A stretch of DNA of 64,000 nucleotides from Chromohalobacter israelensis (GCA_000761475.1 JQNW01000007.1:1-64000); one strand, 5' to 3'. Counted from the first letter of the stretch, positions 28,778 through 40,909 are shown. A program made the numbers and translations. Notes: generated by a model from the sequence alone, not told the origin.

Positions 28778-29743
28778 TCATGTCGACGACACCGGCGCTG
28801 GCAGAGGCGGTGCGCCATGCGCGAGCCGGGTCAGCAGGAGACGACGATACTCGCCGGGATCCTTGGGCGTCAGGTCGTGCGCGGGCGGATCGACATAGAC
28901 CACCAGCAGTCGCGACAGCCAGTATCGCAGTGCCGTCATGCGCAGCATCATCGGCCACAGCTCGCGCTCGGTCGCGGTCAGCGGGCGGCGAGCCTGGTAG
29001 GCCGCGAGCAGGGCCGTGTAGCGTTCCCGGTCGAGGTGACCGTCCGCGTCGCTGGCCCAGTCGTTGACGACGATGGCGAGGTCGAAGAGCAGATCGCCCG
29101 TGCAGCCGTTGTAGAAATCGATGATGCCGCCCAGCCGGTCGCCGTCGAAAAGGGTGTTGTCGCGAAACAGGTCGCCATGGATCGCGCCCTGGGGGAGCGG
29201 CGAGGCATCGCCGAACGCGACCTGGTAGGCGTCGATCTCGTCGCCCATCAGGCGCTGGTCGTCCGCGGCGAGATAGCTCATGACCTTGTGCTGCGCGCTG
29301 GCCAGCCAGTGCAGGTCCCGGGGATTGGGACGCTGGCCCTCGAAACGCTGGGACACCTTGTGCATGCGCCCCAGAGCGTCGCCGAGGGCATGACACTGGG
29401 CGAGCGTGGGCGCTTCGGGGTGTCGCCCGGGCAGGCGCGGAAACAGCAGGGCCGGGCGTTCGGCGAGTTGCTGCAGGGCAACGCCGTCACGGTCGTGAAC
29501 GGGCCCCGGTACGGGCAGGCGGTGCTCGGCGAGATAGTCGAGCAGCGCCACGAAGAAGGGCAGCTCGTCGCTTTCCCCTTGTTCGAAGAGCGTGAGCACG
29601 AAGCGGTCGCGGTCGGTGGTGACGAAGAAGGTGGAGTTCTCCGTGCCGCTGGGAACGCCTTCCAGCGCGCGTAACGCGCCCACGTCGAAGCGCTCGAGAA
29701 AGCTCGCGACCTGCGTCTCGGTCAAAGGAGTGAATACGGCCAT
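28778..29743 (-). CDS. thrB: Homoserine kinase, aminoglycoside-phosphotransferase fold
   Basis: 321-residue kinase of the ThrB type found in pseudomonads and relatives, unrelated to GHMP-family ThrB. It phosphorylates homoserine for threonine synthesis. The opening FTPLTETQVASFLERFDVG and ENSTFFVTTDRDRFVLTLFE, the catalytic loop HGDLFRDNTLFDGD and the metal-binding IIDFYNGCTGDLLFD are typical. No other threonine gene is adjacent, so assignment rests on sequence alone. Confidence 0.88.
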   Translation of the reverse strand: MAVFTPLTETQVASFLERFDVGALRALEGVPSGTENSTFFVTTDRDRFVLTLFEQGESDELPFFVALLDYLAEHRLPVPGPVHDRDGVALQQLAERPALLFPRLPGRHPEAPTLAQCHALGDALGRMHKVSQRFEGQRPNPRDLHWLASAQHKVMSYLAADDQRLMGDEIDAYQVAFGDASPLPQGAIHGDLFRDNTLFDGDRLGGIIDFYNGCTGDLLFDLAIVVNDWASDADGHLDRERYTALLAAYQARRPLTATERELWPMMLRMTALRYWLSRLLVVYVDPPAHDLTPKDPGEYRRLLLTRLAHGAPPLPAPVSST

Positions 29744-29842
29744 GTGTCTCTCGCCCGGGTTGCCAAGCGCGCTATTGTAGCGGCTTGGCGCAGGCAGTCC
29801 TACCGCCGGGTTTCGGGGCCATCGTGTGGCGCGGCCGGGCGC

Positions 29843-30115
29843 TCAGTCCCCCGTGACCCAATCGGGGACCTCGAGGTCGGCGCTGTCGCTGTGCTCGAAG
29901 TTGCCGTCGCCGTCGTCGTCCACCAGGTAGTAGGCACTACCGTCGCGAGGCATGATCTCGATGGCATAGAGTTTGCCGTTGACGCGGTATTCCTTGATGG
30001 TGCGCGCGTCGTCCTGGCGCACGGTGATCTCGGGTTGCTGCGCGACGACCGGGGGCGCGATGACCCCGAGGCAAAGGCCCAATATCAGCGGGGGCAGTAT
30101 TCGTGAGCGCTGCAT
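29843..30115 (-). CDS. DUF2782 family small exported protein
   Basis: A 90-residue protein with a signal peptide (ILPPLILGLCLGVIAPPVVA) and the conserved body EITVRQDDARTIKEYRVNG then YAIEIMPRDGSAYYLVDDDG, matching DUF2782. The start at 30115 has GAGGAGATCGAC. In Pseudomonas and Halomonas this gene typically sits divergent to polA beside thrB, exactly as here. Function unknown; probably a small periplasmic factor. Confidence 0.87.
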   Translation of the reverse strand: MQRSRILPPLILGLCLGVIAPPVVAQQPEITVRQDDARTIKEYRVNGKLYAIEIMPRDGSAYYLVDDDGDGNFEHSDSADLEVPDWVTGD

Positions 30116-30295
30116 GTCGATCTCCTCGGCGGGTGGGGGAGCGCGTGGTGCGCCCCGATTGGCCCATGAGGTCGGGATGAGGGAATTATCCCACAATCCG
30201 TCGGGTGCGCCCATGTGAAAGCGGGTTTCGCCTGACGCTGCGCAACGCCTTGCGTATCATGGTGGCATCGCGAATTTCCAATGGATGCTGATGTC

Positions 30296-33067
<2,772 letters not shown>

Positions 33068-33121
33068 GAACGGGCCCACGGCGATGCCGGGGCCCGGTGG
33101 TGGCAGGTCGCGGCGCGGGGC

Positions 33122-34147
33122 TCAACGCCAGCCGACGCGATCGAAGATGCGGATGGCCTCGGGGTTGTGTTCGCCCAGGGCGTTGATGTTGAGGGCGTCT
33201 CGCTTGAAGTCGCCCCATGTCGCGAGGGTGCCGTCGACCTCGACGCCGTCGACGACGGGGAACTCGTGATTGCCGGCGGCGAACAGGCGCTGGGCCTCGT
33301 CGGAAGCGAGGAACTCCAGGAAGCGGATGGCGTTGTCCCGATTGGGAGCATCCGCCACCACGCCGGCGCCGCCGACGTTGACGTGGGCGCCGCGTCCGTC
33401 TTGGTTGGGCAGCAGGATCTCGACGCTTTCGGCGGCCTCACGGTCACTGGCGTCATCGGACTCGAGCAAGCGCACGTAATAGTAGTGATTGGCGACGGCG
33501 ATATCGCACTCGCCGCTGGCCACGCCGCGAATCTGATCGGTATCGCCGCCCTCGGGATCGCGCGCCATGTTGTCGACGACGCCCTGGGCCCAGGCCTCGG
33601 CGTCGTCCATGCCGTGGTGGGCGATCATCGAGGCGAGCAGGGACTGGTTGTAGATGTTGTTCGACGAGCGAATGCAGATATCGCCCTCGAAACGCGGATC
33701 GGCGAGATCTTCGTAGCGTTTCAGGTTCGCCGGATCGATATCGTCGGGATCGTAGAAGATCGCTCGCACGCGCTGGCTGAAGCCGAACCACTTGCCTTCC
33801 GGATGACGCATGGCGTCGGGCAGTCGCTCGTTCAGCACATCGGACTCGATGCCCTGGAAAACGCCTGCCTGCTCGGCGCGCCACAGGCGGCCGGCGTCGA
33901 CGGTCAGCATGATGTCCGCGGGGCTGGCGGCGCCTTCGCGACGGATCCGCTCGATGAGCTGGTCCGAATCCCCTTCGAGTATGTTGACGTCGATGCCGGT
34001 TTTCTCGGTAAAGGCGTCGTAGAGGGCCTGGTCGGAATCGTAATGGCGCGCGGAGTAGATGTTGACCTCTTCGGCCAGGGCGTCCCCGGCGAAGATGGCG
34101 CCGGCGAGCAGTGCGGTGGCCGGTAAGGCGAGTGGGCGTTGCGGCAT
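33122..34147 (-). CDS. fbpA: Iron(III) ABC transporter substrate-binding protein (FbpA/FutA/HitA family)
   Basis: Periplasmic ferric-binding protein (341 residues). A signal peptide (ALPATALLAGAIFAGDALA) precedes EEVNIYSARHYDSDQALYDA, the family start. Likely iron-ligand tyrosines are in NIYSARHY and in the C-lobe run ANHYYYVRLL. AAGGGGATATCGC precedes ATG 34147. A Fur-box-like sequence lies just upstream. ATPase and permease genes follow on either strand. Confidence 0.9.
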   Translation of the reverse strand: MPQRPLALPATALLAGAIFAGDALAEEVNIYSARHYDSDQALYDAFTEKTGIDVNILEGDSDQLIERIRREGAASPADIMLTVDAGRLWRAEQAGVFQGIESDVLNERLPDAMRHPEGKWFGFSQRVRAIFYDPDDIDPANLKRYEDLADPRFEGDICIRSSNNIYNQSLLASMIAHHGMDDAEAWAQGVVDNMARDPEGGDTDQIRGVASGECDIAVANHYYYVRLLESDDASDREAAESVEILLPNQDGRGAHVNVGGAGVVADAPNRDNAIRFLEFLASDEAQRLFAAGNHEFPVVDGVEVDGTLATWGDFKRDALNINALGEHNPEAIRIFDRVGWR

Positions 34148-34171
34148 GCGATATCCCCTTGTGGTATGATT

Positions 34172-34190
34172 AGTAATGATAATAAGTCGT
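34172..34190. promoter_or_regulatory. Putative Fur box
   Basis: The 19 bases at 34172-34190 match the canonical Fur consensus at 12 of 19 positions, with an unbroken TAATGATAAT core. It lies in the divergent gap between the ferric-binding protein and ATPase genes and could repress both when iron is plentiful. Confidence 0.45.
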
Positions 34191-34334
34191 ATTAGCGAGT
34201 GTATTGAAGCCCAATCGGATGGCGGCGTCAATTCACAGTGTTTAATCATCGTTTAACGACAGGCGGTGACCGGTTGCGTCAGGCCCATGTGGCTGCCGAT
34301 CGCCTCATCGCTTGACGTCCCTGGGCCCTTGACC

Positions 34335-35456
34335 ATGAATCAACCGTTCAATGCCTCCCGCACATGCACTGCCGCGTCGGTTTCTCCTCGTCTGGATGTG
34401 CGCCGGCTGCACCATCGTTATGCCGAGCATGTCGCCGTGGAAGAGGTCAGTCTCGAGGTGATGCCGGGTGAAGTGGTGTGCCTGCTGGGGCCGTCGGGCT
34501 GCGGCAAGACAACGGTGCTGCGCCTCGTGGCCGGTCTCGAACGTTTGCAGCATGGCGAACTCTACCTGGGAGGCGAGGCGCTCAGCACGGCCGGTGGCCG
34601 TCATGTGCCTCCCGAAAAGCGCAGCGTCGGCCTGGCGTTCCAGGAAGCGGCGCTGTTTCCTCACCTCAGTGTGCTGGACAACGTCGCCTTCGGCCTGGAT
34701 GGCCTGTCGGCGTCGCAGCGGCGCGCCCGCGCCCGCCACTGGCTCGATCAGCTGGGCATGGCGGCCCGCGCCGAAAGTTATCCGCACCAGTTGTCGGGCG
34801 GACAGCAGCAGCGCGTGGCCCTGGCCCGCGCCCTGGCGCCGTCGCCACAGCTGATGCTGCTGGACGAGCCGTTCTCCAGTCTCGATGCGCGCCTGCGCGA
34901 ACAGATTCGCGACGATACCCTGCACGCGCTCAAGCAGGGAGAAGTCGGGACGCTGCTGGTGACGCACGACCCCGAGGAGGCGATGTTCATGGCGGATCGC
35001 ATCGCCCTGATGCGCGAGGGTCGCGTGGTGCAGTGGGGGACGCCCTATCAGTTGTACTGCCAGCCGCAGGATCCTTTCGTGGTGACGTTTTTCGGAGCCG
35101 TCAACGAGTGGTCAGGCGACGTCCGCAACGGTGCCGTGGCGACACCGGCGGGTGCGGTGGCGGCGCCGACGCTTGCCGAGGGTGCGCGGGCGCGCGTGAT
35201 GATTCGCCCGGAGGCGATCCGTGTGACGCCGCTCGCTCACGCCGCCAGCGCGGTGGAGACGTCTGCGCCCCGGCAGGCCCGCGTGGTCATGGCCAAGCTC
35301 CTGGGACGCAGCAGCCTGCTGCACCTGGCCGCAGCCGATGGCGGGGGTGGCGAGGTGCATCTGCACGCTCAGGTGCCTGGCGTTTTCCTGCCGGATGTCG
35401 GCACGTCGCTGGCCTTGGAACTGGATGCTTCACAGTGCTTCGCGTTTCCCGCCTGA
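34335..35456 (+). CDS. fbpC: Iron(III) ABC transporter ATP-binding protein (FbpC-like)
   Basis: 373-residue ATPase of the FbpC/PotA class. Walker A LLGPSGCGKTT, Q-loop LAFQEAALFPHLSVLDNV, signature QLSGGQQQRVALARAL, Walker B LMLLDEPFSSLDA, and a C-terminal TOBE-like domain (RARVMIRPEAIRVTP onward) are present. The start is uncertain: ATG 34335 and in-frame starts at 34287 and 34266 all lack a clear ribosome site. The last 27 bp overlap the permease gene on the other strand. Confidence 0.9.
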   Translation: MNQPFNASRTCTAASVSPRLDVRRLHHRYAEHVAVEEVSLEVMPGEVVCLLGPSGCGKTTVLRLVAGLERLQHGELYLGGEALSTAGGRHVPPEKRSVGLAFQEAALFPHLSVLDNVAFGLDGLSASQRRARARHWLDQLGMAARAESYPHQLSGGQQQRVALARALAPSPQLMLLDEPFSSLDARLREQIRDDTLHALKQGEVGTLLVTHDPEEAMFMADRIALMREGRVVQWGTPYQLYCQPQDPFVVTFFGAVNEWSGDVRNGAVATPAGAVAAPTLAEGARARVMIRPEAIRVTPLAHAASAVETSAPRQARVVMAKLLGRSSLLHLAAADGGGGEVHLHAQVPGVFLPDVGTSLALELDASQCFAFPA

Positions 35457-37133
35457 GGCCCCGGGGCGCGCGTGTCGAATCGCTCGACTGAGCAGGATGA
35501 CGGGAATGACGCCGACCAGGACGATGGCCAACGATGACGAGGCGGCCTCCGCCAGGCGCTCGTCGGCGGCCAGGTTGTGCGCGCGTACCGCCAGGGTGTC
35601 GAAATCGAAGGGGCGCAGGATCACCGTCGCGGGCAATTCCTTCATGACATCGACGAAGACCAGCAGCAGGGCCGCCCACAGGCTGCCTCTCATGAGCGGG
35701 GTATGAACGCGCCGGAGGGTGCCGCCGGCGGTCTGGCCCAGCGTGCGGGACGCCGCATCCATGCCGGGGGTGACCTTGGCCAGGCTCGCTTCCACGGTAT
35801 TGAACGATACCGCCAGAAAGCGCACGACATAGGCATATATCAAGACGAAGGCCGTCCCGCTCAGTATCAGACCGGTCTCAATGCCGAGCTGACCGTTCAA
35901 CCAGGCATAGAGGTGGCGGTCGACCCAGGTGAGAGGAATCAGAATCCCCACCGCGACGACCGAGCCGGGCACGGCATAGCCCATGGCGGCGATGCGCGTG
36001 GCCGTCCGGGTGGTGCGGCCGGGATGCAGGCGCACGCCATAGCTGAGCACGAGCGCGAGGCCCACGGCGACCAGTGCCGCGAGGGCCGCGAGCATGAGGC
36101 TGTTGCCGGCGTAGTCCAGGAACCGGGCGCCGAGAACGTCATCGCCCGTCTCCAGGGCGAGGTCGGCGAGAATGACGCCGGGCAGCACGAAGCCGATGCC
36201 GATGGGCAAGGCACAGGCGAGGCAGGCGCCCCAGGCATGCCAGCCGCGGAGGGTGAACTCCGGCAATTGGCGATAGCGGCCGGTAGTGTGGAAGTATCGA
36301 CGGCGGCCGCGCGAGAGGCGTTCCAGGGCGACCACGATGATCACGAAGGCCAGCAGGCAGGCGGCCAGTTGCGCGGCGGCGACGGGTTCGCCCATGCCGA
36401 ACCAGGTGCGATAGATCCCCGTGGTGAAGGTGTCCACGCCGAAGTACTGCACCGCGCCGAACTCGTTGAGTGTTTCCATCAAGACCAGGGAGACGCCGCC
36501 GATGATCGCCGGTCGCGCCAGTGGCACGGCGACCGTCGTGAACAGTCGCCAGGGGCCACGCCCCAGCGTGCGTCCCACATCCAGCACGCAGGCCGACTGT
36601 TCGAGGAATGCCGCGCGGGTGAGCAGGTAGACGTAGGGATAGAGCACCAGGGTGATCAGCAGCGTGGCGCCGCCCAGCGAGCGGATATTGGGAAAGACGT
36701 AGTCCCCGTGGCCCCAGCCGAAGAGCGCGCGCAGTTCGCCTTGCAGGGGGCCGGCGTACTGCAGGAAGTCGGTATAGGCGTAGGCGATGACGTAAGTGGG
36801 CACGGCCAGGGGCAACAGCAGCGCCCACTCGAAGACGCGGCGGCCTGGAAAGCGGCACATGGCGATCAGCCAGGCGGTACCGGTCCCGATGACGGTCGTG
36901 CCGATGCCGACGCCCAGCGCCAGCCAGAGGGTGTTGGTGAGGTACCCGGTGAGCACGGTATCCGCGAGATGCGCCCAGATCGCCCGCGAGGGAATCAGCA
37001 CGTGCACCAGGACCGTGATGACCGGCAGGGCCACGCTCAGCGCAACGCCGAGCGTCACCAGGGTCCAGGGGTCGACATGCCGACGGTGTCGGGAACGGAA
37101 GAAGAAGGCCGGTCGGCTACCGAAGAGTGGCAT
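35430..37133 (-). CDS. fbpB: Iron(III) ABC transporter permease (FbpB-like, fused double permease)
   Basis: 567-residue inner-membrane protein with two permease halves of six helices each. Each half has its EAA-type loop (DVGRTLGRGPWRLFTTVAVPLARP; MDAASRTLGQTAGGTLRRVH), and FVDVMKELPATVILRPF is strongly conserved in FbpB. AAAGGAACGTGAC precedes ATG 37133. It lies on the opposite strand to the ATPase gene and tail-overlaps it by 27 bp, so the three transporter genes occupy three transcription units. Confidence 0.91.
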   Translation of the reverse strand: MPLFGSRPAFFFRSRHRRHVDPWTLVTLGVALSVALPVITVLVHVLIPSRAIWAHLADTVLTGYLTNTLWLALGVGIGTTVIGTGTAWLIAMCRFPGRRVFEWALLLPLAVPTYVIAYAYTDFLQYAGPLQGELRALFGWGHGDYVFPNIRSLGGATLLITLVLYPYVYLLTRAAFLEQSACVLDVGRTLGRGPWRLFTTVAVPLARPAIIGGVSLVLMETLNEFGAVQYFGVDTFTTGIYRTWFGMGEPVAAAQLAACLLAFVIIVVALERLSRGRRRYFHTTGRYRQLPEFTLRGWHAWGACLACALPIGIGFVLPGVILADLALETGDDVLGARFLDYAGNSLMLAALAALVAVGLALVLSYGVRLHPGRTTRTATRIAAMGYAVPGSVVAVGILIPLTWVDRHLYAWLNGQLGIETGLILSGTAFVLIYAYVVRFLAVSFNTVEASLAKVTPGMDAASRTLGQTAGGTLRRVHTPLMRGSLWAALLLVFVDVMKELPATVILRPFDFDTLAVRAHNLAADERLAEAASSSLAIVLVGVIPVILLSRAIRHARPGASGGKREAL

Positions 37134-37327
37134 GTCACGTTCCTTTGGCGGGCGGCGATGAGATGCGGGTGAGACTCGCTGACAACCGCGAATGCTATCA
37201 TCTTCTCCGCATGGCGACATCGCCCAGCGGGTGCGGAGGTGTCGTTTCGTCGGCGTGTCCTCAAGCGTCGTCGGGGCAAATTAGTGTATCCTACTCGCCC
37301 CTGTAGTCCGCCCGGTGAACGCGAGTT

Positions 37328-38380
37328 ATGAAAATCAAGAAGCGACTTTATACGGCGCTGGCACTGGTCGTGTTGGTGGTGCTGGCATTGGTGTGGGGCG
37401 TGCACTGGTGGCAGACGGGCCGTTTCTTCGAAGAGACCGACAACGCCTACGTGCACGCCGACAGCGTGGCGGTGCGCGCCGAAGTCACGGGGCGCGTGGC
37501 CGAAGTGGCGGTCGCCGACAACCAGCGGGTCGCAGCCGGCGATATCCTGGTGAAGCTCGATCCCAGCGATGCCAAGTCACAGCTGGCCCAGGCGCAGGCG
37601 TCACTGGCTGTGGCCCAGGCCAATGCCGTGAGTGCCGCGCGTCAGGTCGAGCAGCAGCAGGCGGCGATCGAGGAGGCCCAGGCCCGGGTGACGTCGGCAC
37701 AGGCCGATGTCGAGCAGGCACGTCTTCATCTCGAGCGCTCGCAACGCTTGGCGGAAAAGAACTACGCCTCACAGCAGGAATATCAGGACGACCAGGCGGC
37801 GTTGCAGGTCGCGGAGGCGACGCTGGCGGCGCGACGCGCCACGCTGGCATCGTCACGCAAGCAGCTCGATGTGCTGAACGCCGAGCGCGACAGTGCCGAG
37901 GCCAACATCGAAGCCGCCCGAGCGGACCTGGACAACGCGCGCCACCAGCTCGACAAGACGCGTCTGAGGGCACCGGTGGCGGGCGTGATCGGCAACAAGA
38001 CGGTCGAGGTGGGAACACTGGCGCAGCCGTCGCTGACGTTGATGCACCTGGTTCCCATCCGCTCGGCGTATGTCGTCGCCAACTACAAGGAAACCCAGAC
38101 GGCGCGGATGCGGCCGGGACAGCCGGTCTCGCTGCATGTCGATGCATATCCCGATATCGCCTTCGAGGGCGTCGTCGACAGCCTGGCGCCGGCCACGGGC
38201 TCGCGTTTCAGCCTGCTGCCGAATGACAACGCCACTGGCAACTTCAACAAGATCGTGCAGCGGGTGCCGGTGCGCATCCGTGTGACGGGGCCGGAAGAAG
38301 CCCTGGGACGCCTGCGCGACGGCCTCTCGGTGGTGCCAACGGTGGATACGCGCGATCTCGACCCCGAGGACGACGCCTGA
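37328..38380 (+). CDS. emrA: EmrA/HlyD-type membrane-fusion protein
   Basis: Periplasmic adaptor (350 residues) of an MFS efflux pump. One N-terminal anchor (YTALALVVLVVLALVWGVHWW) is followed by the lipoyl half FFEETDNAYVHADSVAVRAE, a long alpha-hairpin coiled coil rich in Ala/Gln/Glu (about residues 85-205), the second lipoyl half (TRLRAPVAGVIGNKTVEVG) and a beta-barrel (VVANYKETQTARMRPGQPV). It is one base from the downstream MFS gene, forming an EmrAB-type operon. A TATCCT -10-like box lies near 37290. Confidence 0.92.
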   Translation: MKIKKRLYTALALVVLVVLALVWGVHWWQTGRFFEETDNAYVHADSVAVRAEVTGRVAEVAVADNQRVAAGDILVKLDPSDAKSQLAQAQASLAVAQANAVSAARQVEQQQAAIEEAQARVTSAQADVEQARLHLERSQRLAEKNYASQQEYQDDQAALQVAEATLAARRATLASSRKQLDVLNAERDSAEANIEAARADLDNARHQLDKTRLRAPVAGVIGNKTVEVGTLAQPSLTLMHLVPIRSAYVVANYKETQTARMRPGQPVSLHVDAYPDIAFEGVVDSLAPATGSRFSLLPNDNATGNFNKIVQRVPVRIRVTGPEEALGRLRDGLSVVPTVDTRDLDPEDDA

Positions 38381-38381
38381 C

Positions 38382-39932
38382 ATGGCGGAGGCGGTGACCG
38401 ATACGGCGTCAGGGCCCCGGGAGGCACCTTCGCGGCGCACGCAGCTGGGCTTCGTGGCCGCCGTGTTCGGCATGTTCATGGCGATTCTGGACATCCAGAT
38501 CGTCGCCAGTTCCCTCAACGAGATCCAGGCCGGGGTCTCGGCCAGCGCCGACGAGATCTCCTGGGTCCAGACATCGTATCTGATCGCCGAGATCATCATG
38601 ATCCCGCTGTCGGGGATGCTGACGCGGATCCTTTCCACCCGGGTGGCGTTCGTGGTCTCGTGCCTGGGCTTCACCCTGGCAAGCCTGGGCTGTGCCATGG
38701 CCAACTCCATCGAGTCGCTGATCGTGCTGCGCGCGATTCAGGGCTTCATGGGCGGGGCGATGATCCCCATTGCCTATGCCATCAGCTTCAGTGTCTTCCC
38801 GCGGCGCATGATGGGCTCGGTGCAGGCCGTGATGGGGCTGGTGGCGACCCTGGCACCGTCGGTGGGCCCGACCGTGGGCGGTTACATCACCGAGTTCGCG
38901 AGCTGGCACTGGCTGTTCCTGGCCAACGCGGTGCCCGGCGTTCTGGTGTCGCTGGCGGTATGGCGGTTGCTGGACATCGATCGTCCCGATCGGCGTGCCC
39001 TGCGGCATCTGGACCTCATCGGGCTGGCCCTGCTGGCGCTCTTCCTGGGCACGCTTGAGTTTTCGCTCGAAGAAGGCCCCGGTGATGACTGGTTCGCCAG
39101 TCGCACGATCCTCATTGCTGCCTTCGTCTGCGCGCTCGCGTCGCTGGGGTTCTTCTGGCGGACCCTGCGCCACCGCCATCCGATCGTCGATTTGCGCGCC
39201 TTCGCCAACCTCAACTTCGCCGTGGGGGCGTGGCTGGGGTTCGTGGTAGGCATCGGGCTCTATGGCCTGGTCTATCTGCTGCCGTTGTTCCTGGGCAATG
39301 TGCGAGGCTATTCGGCGCTGCAGATCGGTGAGGTCATGATCGTGACCGGGGTGGCGATGTTCCTGACCGCTCCCCTGGTGGGGCGCGCTTCCGACAAGGT
39401 CGACCTGCGGGTGCTGCTGTTGCTGGGCATGACGCTGACCGGCATCGGCACCATCATGAATGCCAACCTGACCGCCGAGGCCGGGTTCGACGCGTTCTTC
39501 TGGCCGCAGGTGGTGCGCGGCGTGGGCCTGGTGATGTGCCTGATTCCCACCTCGCGTATCGCCTTCGGCACCTTGCCGCCGAGCGAGGTCGGCAACGCCA
39601 GCGGCCTGTTCAACGTGATGCGCAACCTGGGCGGCGCGGTGGGGCTGGCGCTGCTGGACACGATCCGCGACTGGCGCGAGGACTACCACTGGAACCAGTT
39701 GATTCCCGCCATCGACAGCGGTCGCGAGGTGGTCAATGCCACCCAGGCGCAATATCAGCAGCTGCTGGCCGCCACCGGCGACCCGCAGACCGCCTCTCTC
39801 GGCATGCTGTCGCGGACCCTGCTCGAGCAGGCCATGGTCATGGCCTACAACGATATTTTCCTGTGGCTGGGTATGCTGTATCTACTGGTGGCGCCGTTGA
39901 TCCTGCTGTTGAAACGTCCCGCTCACGCCTGA
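38382..39932 (+). CDS. emrB: EmrB/QacA-family MFS multidrug transporter (DHA2)
   Basis: Inner-membrane drug:H+ antiporter, 516 residues, 14 predicted helices. Family signatures: FMAILDIQIVASSLNEIQAG (motif D1), SWVQTSYLIAEIIMIPLSGM, and motif C-like APSVGPTVGGYITEFASWHW. With the EmrA-like adaptor and an outer-membrane channel elsewhere it would export drugs, organic acids or solvents directly out of the cell. No regulator gene is adjacent. Confidence 0.92.
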   Translation: MAEAVTDTASGPREAPSRRTQLGFVAAVFGMFMAILDIQIVASSLNEIQAGVSASADEISWVQTSYLIAEIIMIPLSGMLTRILSTRVAFVVSCLGFTLASLGCAMANSIESLIVLRAIQGFMGGAMIPIAYAISFSVFPRRMMGSVQAVMGLVATLAPSVGPTVGGYITEFASWHWLFLANAVPGVLVSLAVWRLLDIDRPDRRALRHLDLIGLALLALFLGTLEFSLEEGPGDDWFASRTILIAAFVCALASLGFFWRTLRHRHPIVDLRAFANLNFAVGAWLGFVVGIGLYGLVYLLPLFLGNVRGYSALQIGEVMIVTGVAMFLTAPLVGRASDKVDLRVLLLLGMTLTGIGTIMNANLTAEAGFDAFFWPQVVRGVGLVMCLIPTSRIAFGTLPPSEVGNASGLFNVMRNLGGAVGLALLDTIRDWREDYHWNQLIPAIDSGREVVNATQAQYQQLLAATGDPQTASLGMLSRTLLEQAMVMAYNDIFLWLGMLYLLVAPLILLLKRPAHA

Positions 39933-39960
39933 CGGCGCGGCATGCCGCGGTGACCGGCGG

Positions 39961-40197
39961 CTAGTAATGGGGCGGGATCTCGTCGTGTGGGGCCGGCGCG
40001 CTGTCGTCGCCCAGCGTCTCGACGTTCTGGCGCAGGTCGCGCAGACGTTCGCGGAGCAGGGCGTTGATGCGCTCGAGGTGCGCCACCCGCCGGTCCTGCG
40101 CGGTCAATGCCCGGTCCAGCGTATCCAGCCAATCTTCCTGATAGGCCAGACGTGTCTCGAGGGCATCGAGGCGGTCGCGCGTGGCCTCGTCGGTCAT
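39961..40197 (-). CDS. slyX: SlyX-like protein
   Basis: A 78-residue protein that is almost entirely coiled coil (LDALETRLAYQEDWLDTLDR; LERINALLRERLRDLRQN) with a C-terminal DEIPPHY tail, the SlyX hallmark. Function is unknown. ATG 40197 fits the family start; an in-frame ATG at 40230 has a good AAGGTG and would add 11 residues, but its start codon lies in the loop of a GTGTCA/TGACAC hairpin (40217-40239). Confidence 0.85.
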   Translation of the reverse strand: MTDEATRDRLDALETRLAYQEDWLDTLDRALTAQDRRVAHLERINALLRERLRDLRQNVETLGDDSAPAPHDEIPPHY

Positions 40198-40216
40198 GCT
40201 AGAATCTTTCGACGGT

Positions 40217-40239
40217 GTGTCACCGTTCATTTATGACAC
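40217..40239. promoter_or_regulatory. Inverted repeat between slyX and the cold-shock-domain gene
   Basis: GTGTCA (40217-40222) and TGACAC (40234-40239) flank an 11-base loop in the divergent gap. In slyX mRNA it would place the upstream alternative ATG in a loop; as DNA it could be an operator. Confidence 0.35.
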
Positions 40240-40249
40240 CTTATGCAAT

Positions 40250-40278
40250 GTGTTCGAAAACGACGTTGTGTTCGAAAA
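40250..40278 (+). repeat. Direct repeats GTGTTCGAAAA, 18-bp period
   Basis: Two exact 11-bp copies start at 40250 and 40268, with a partial third (GTGTTCAA) near 40283, in the leader of the membrane cold-shock gene. The period is under two helical turns. They may be protein sites or part of a temperature-responsive leader. Confidence 0.45.
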
Positions 40279-40385
40279 TATCGTGTTCAATGGCGTGGCA
40301 TATTCGCTACGCACTCCATGTCGGCTCCACGAGCGCCCCGGCGCTCAGGAGCGTTTCCGTCGGACAACAAGAGATATCGAGGTCC

Positions 40386-40853
40386 ATGAATCGTAAGATA
40401 TTCCTACGTTGCAGTCTCATCAGTGTCCTGTTGGCCATTCCATCCCCACTGTTGATCGCCCTTTTCGTGACGCTGACCGGTAGCGTGCTGGAGTTTTCCC
40501 TGCTGCTCGAAGCCGATGGTCTCGCCATCGCCTACAGCGCCACGGCGCTGGCCGTCTTCGCGCTGCTGCTGCTGGGGACCCTGTGCACGCAGATGCTCGC
40601 GCCGCAATCGACGCAGTTGGCGCACCTGGCGGAGCTGGAAAACGACGATCGCGAGATCGGCGAGGTGAAATGGTTCAACGTCAACAAGGGCTACGGTTTC
40701 ATCACGCGTGATAGCGGCGAAGATGTGTTCGTGCATTTTCGTGCCATTCGCGGCAAGGGGCATCGCACCCTAGCGGAAGGCCAGAAGGTTCGCTATCACG
40801 TCGTCGAGAACGAACGCGGCCTGCAGGCCGATGACGTGACCGTGATTTCCTGA
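40386..40853 (+). CDS. Membrane-anchored cold-shock-domain protein
   Basis: 155 residues. Two N-terminal hydrophobic segments ([38 protein letters not shown]) are followed by a short linker and a complete cold-shock domain: [20 protein letters not shown] (RNP1 KGYGFI) and [10 protein letters not shown] (RNP2 VFVHF). The domain should sit in the cytoplasm and bind single-stranded nucleic acid at the membrane. The start ATG 40386 gives the first helix at the N-terminus. A bidirectional terminator follows. Most Csp proteins are soluble and about 70 residues, so the anchor is notable. Confidence 0.85.
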   Translation: MNRKIFLRCSLISVLLAIPSPLLIALFVTLTGSVLEFSLLLEADGLAIAYSATALAVFALLLLGTLCTQMLAPQSTQLAHLAELENDDREIGEVKWFNVNKGYGFITRDSGEDVFVHFRAIRGKGHRTLAEGQKVRYHVVENERGLQADDVTVIS

Positions 40854-40880
40854 GCGGACACTTTTCTTCCCTGCCCTGAC

Positions 40881-40909
40881 GACGCCCCGCCTTGCCCAGG
40901 CGGGGCGTC
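40881..40909. terminator. Bidirectional terminator
   Basis: GACGCCCCGCC/GGCGGGGCGTC (11-bp stem, seven-base loop) followed by TTGCGTT lies between the convergent cold-shock-domain gene and the dapE operon tail. Confidence 0.65.
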
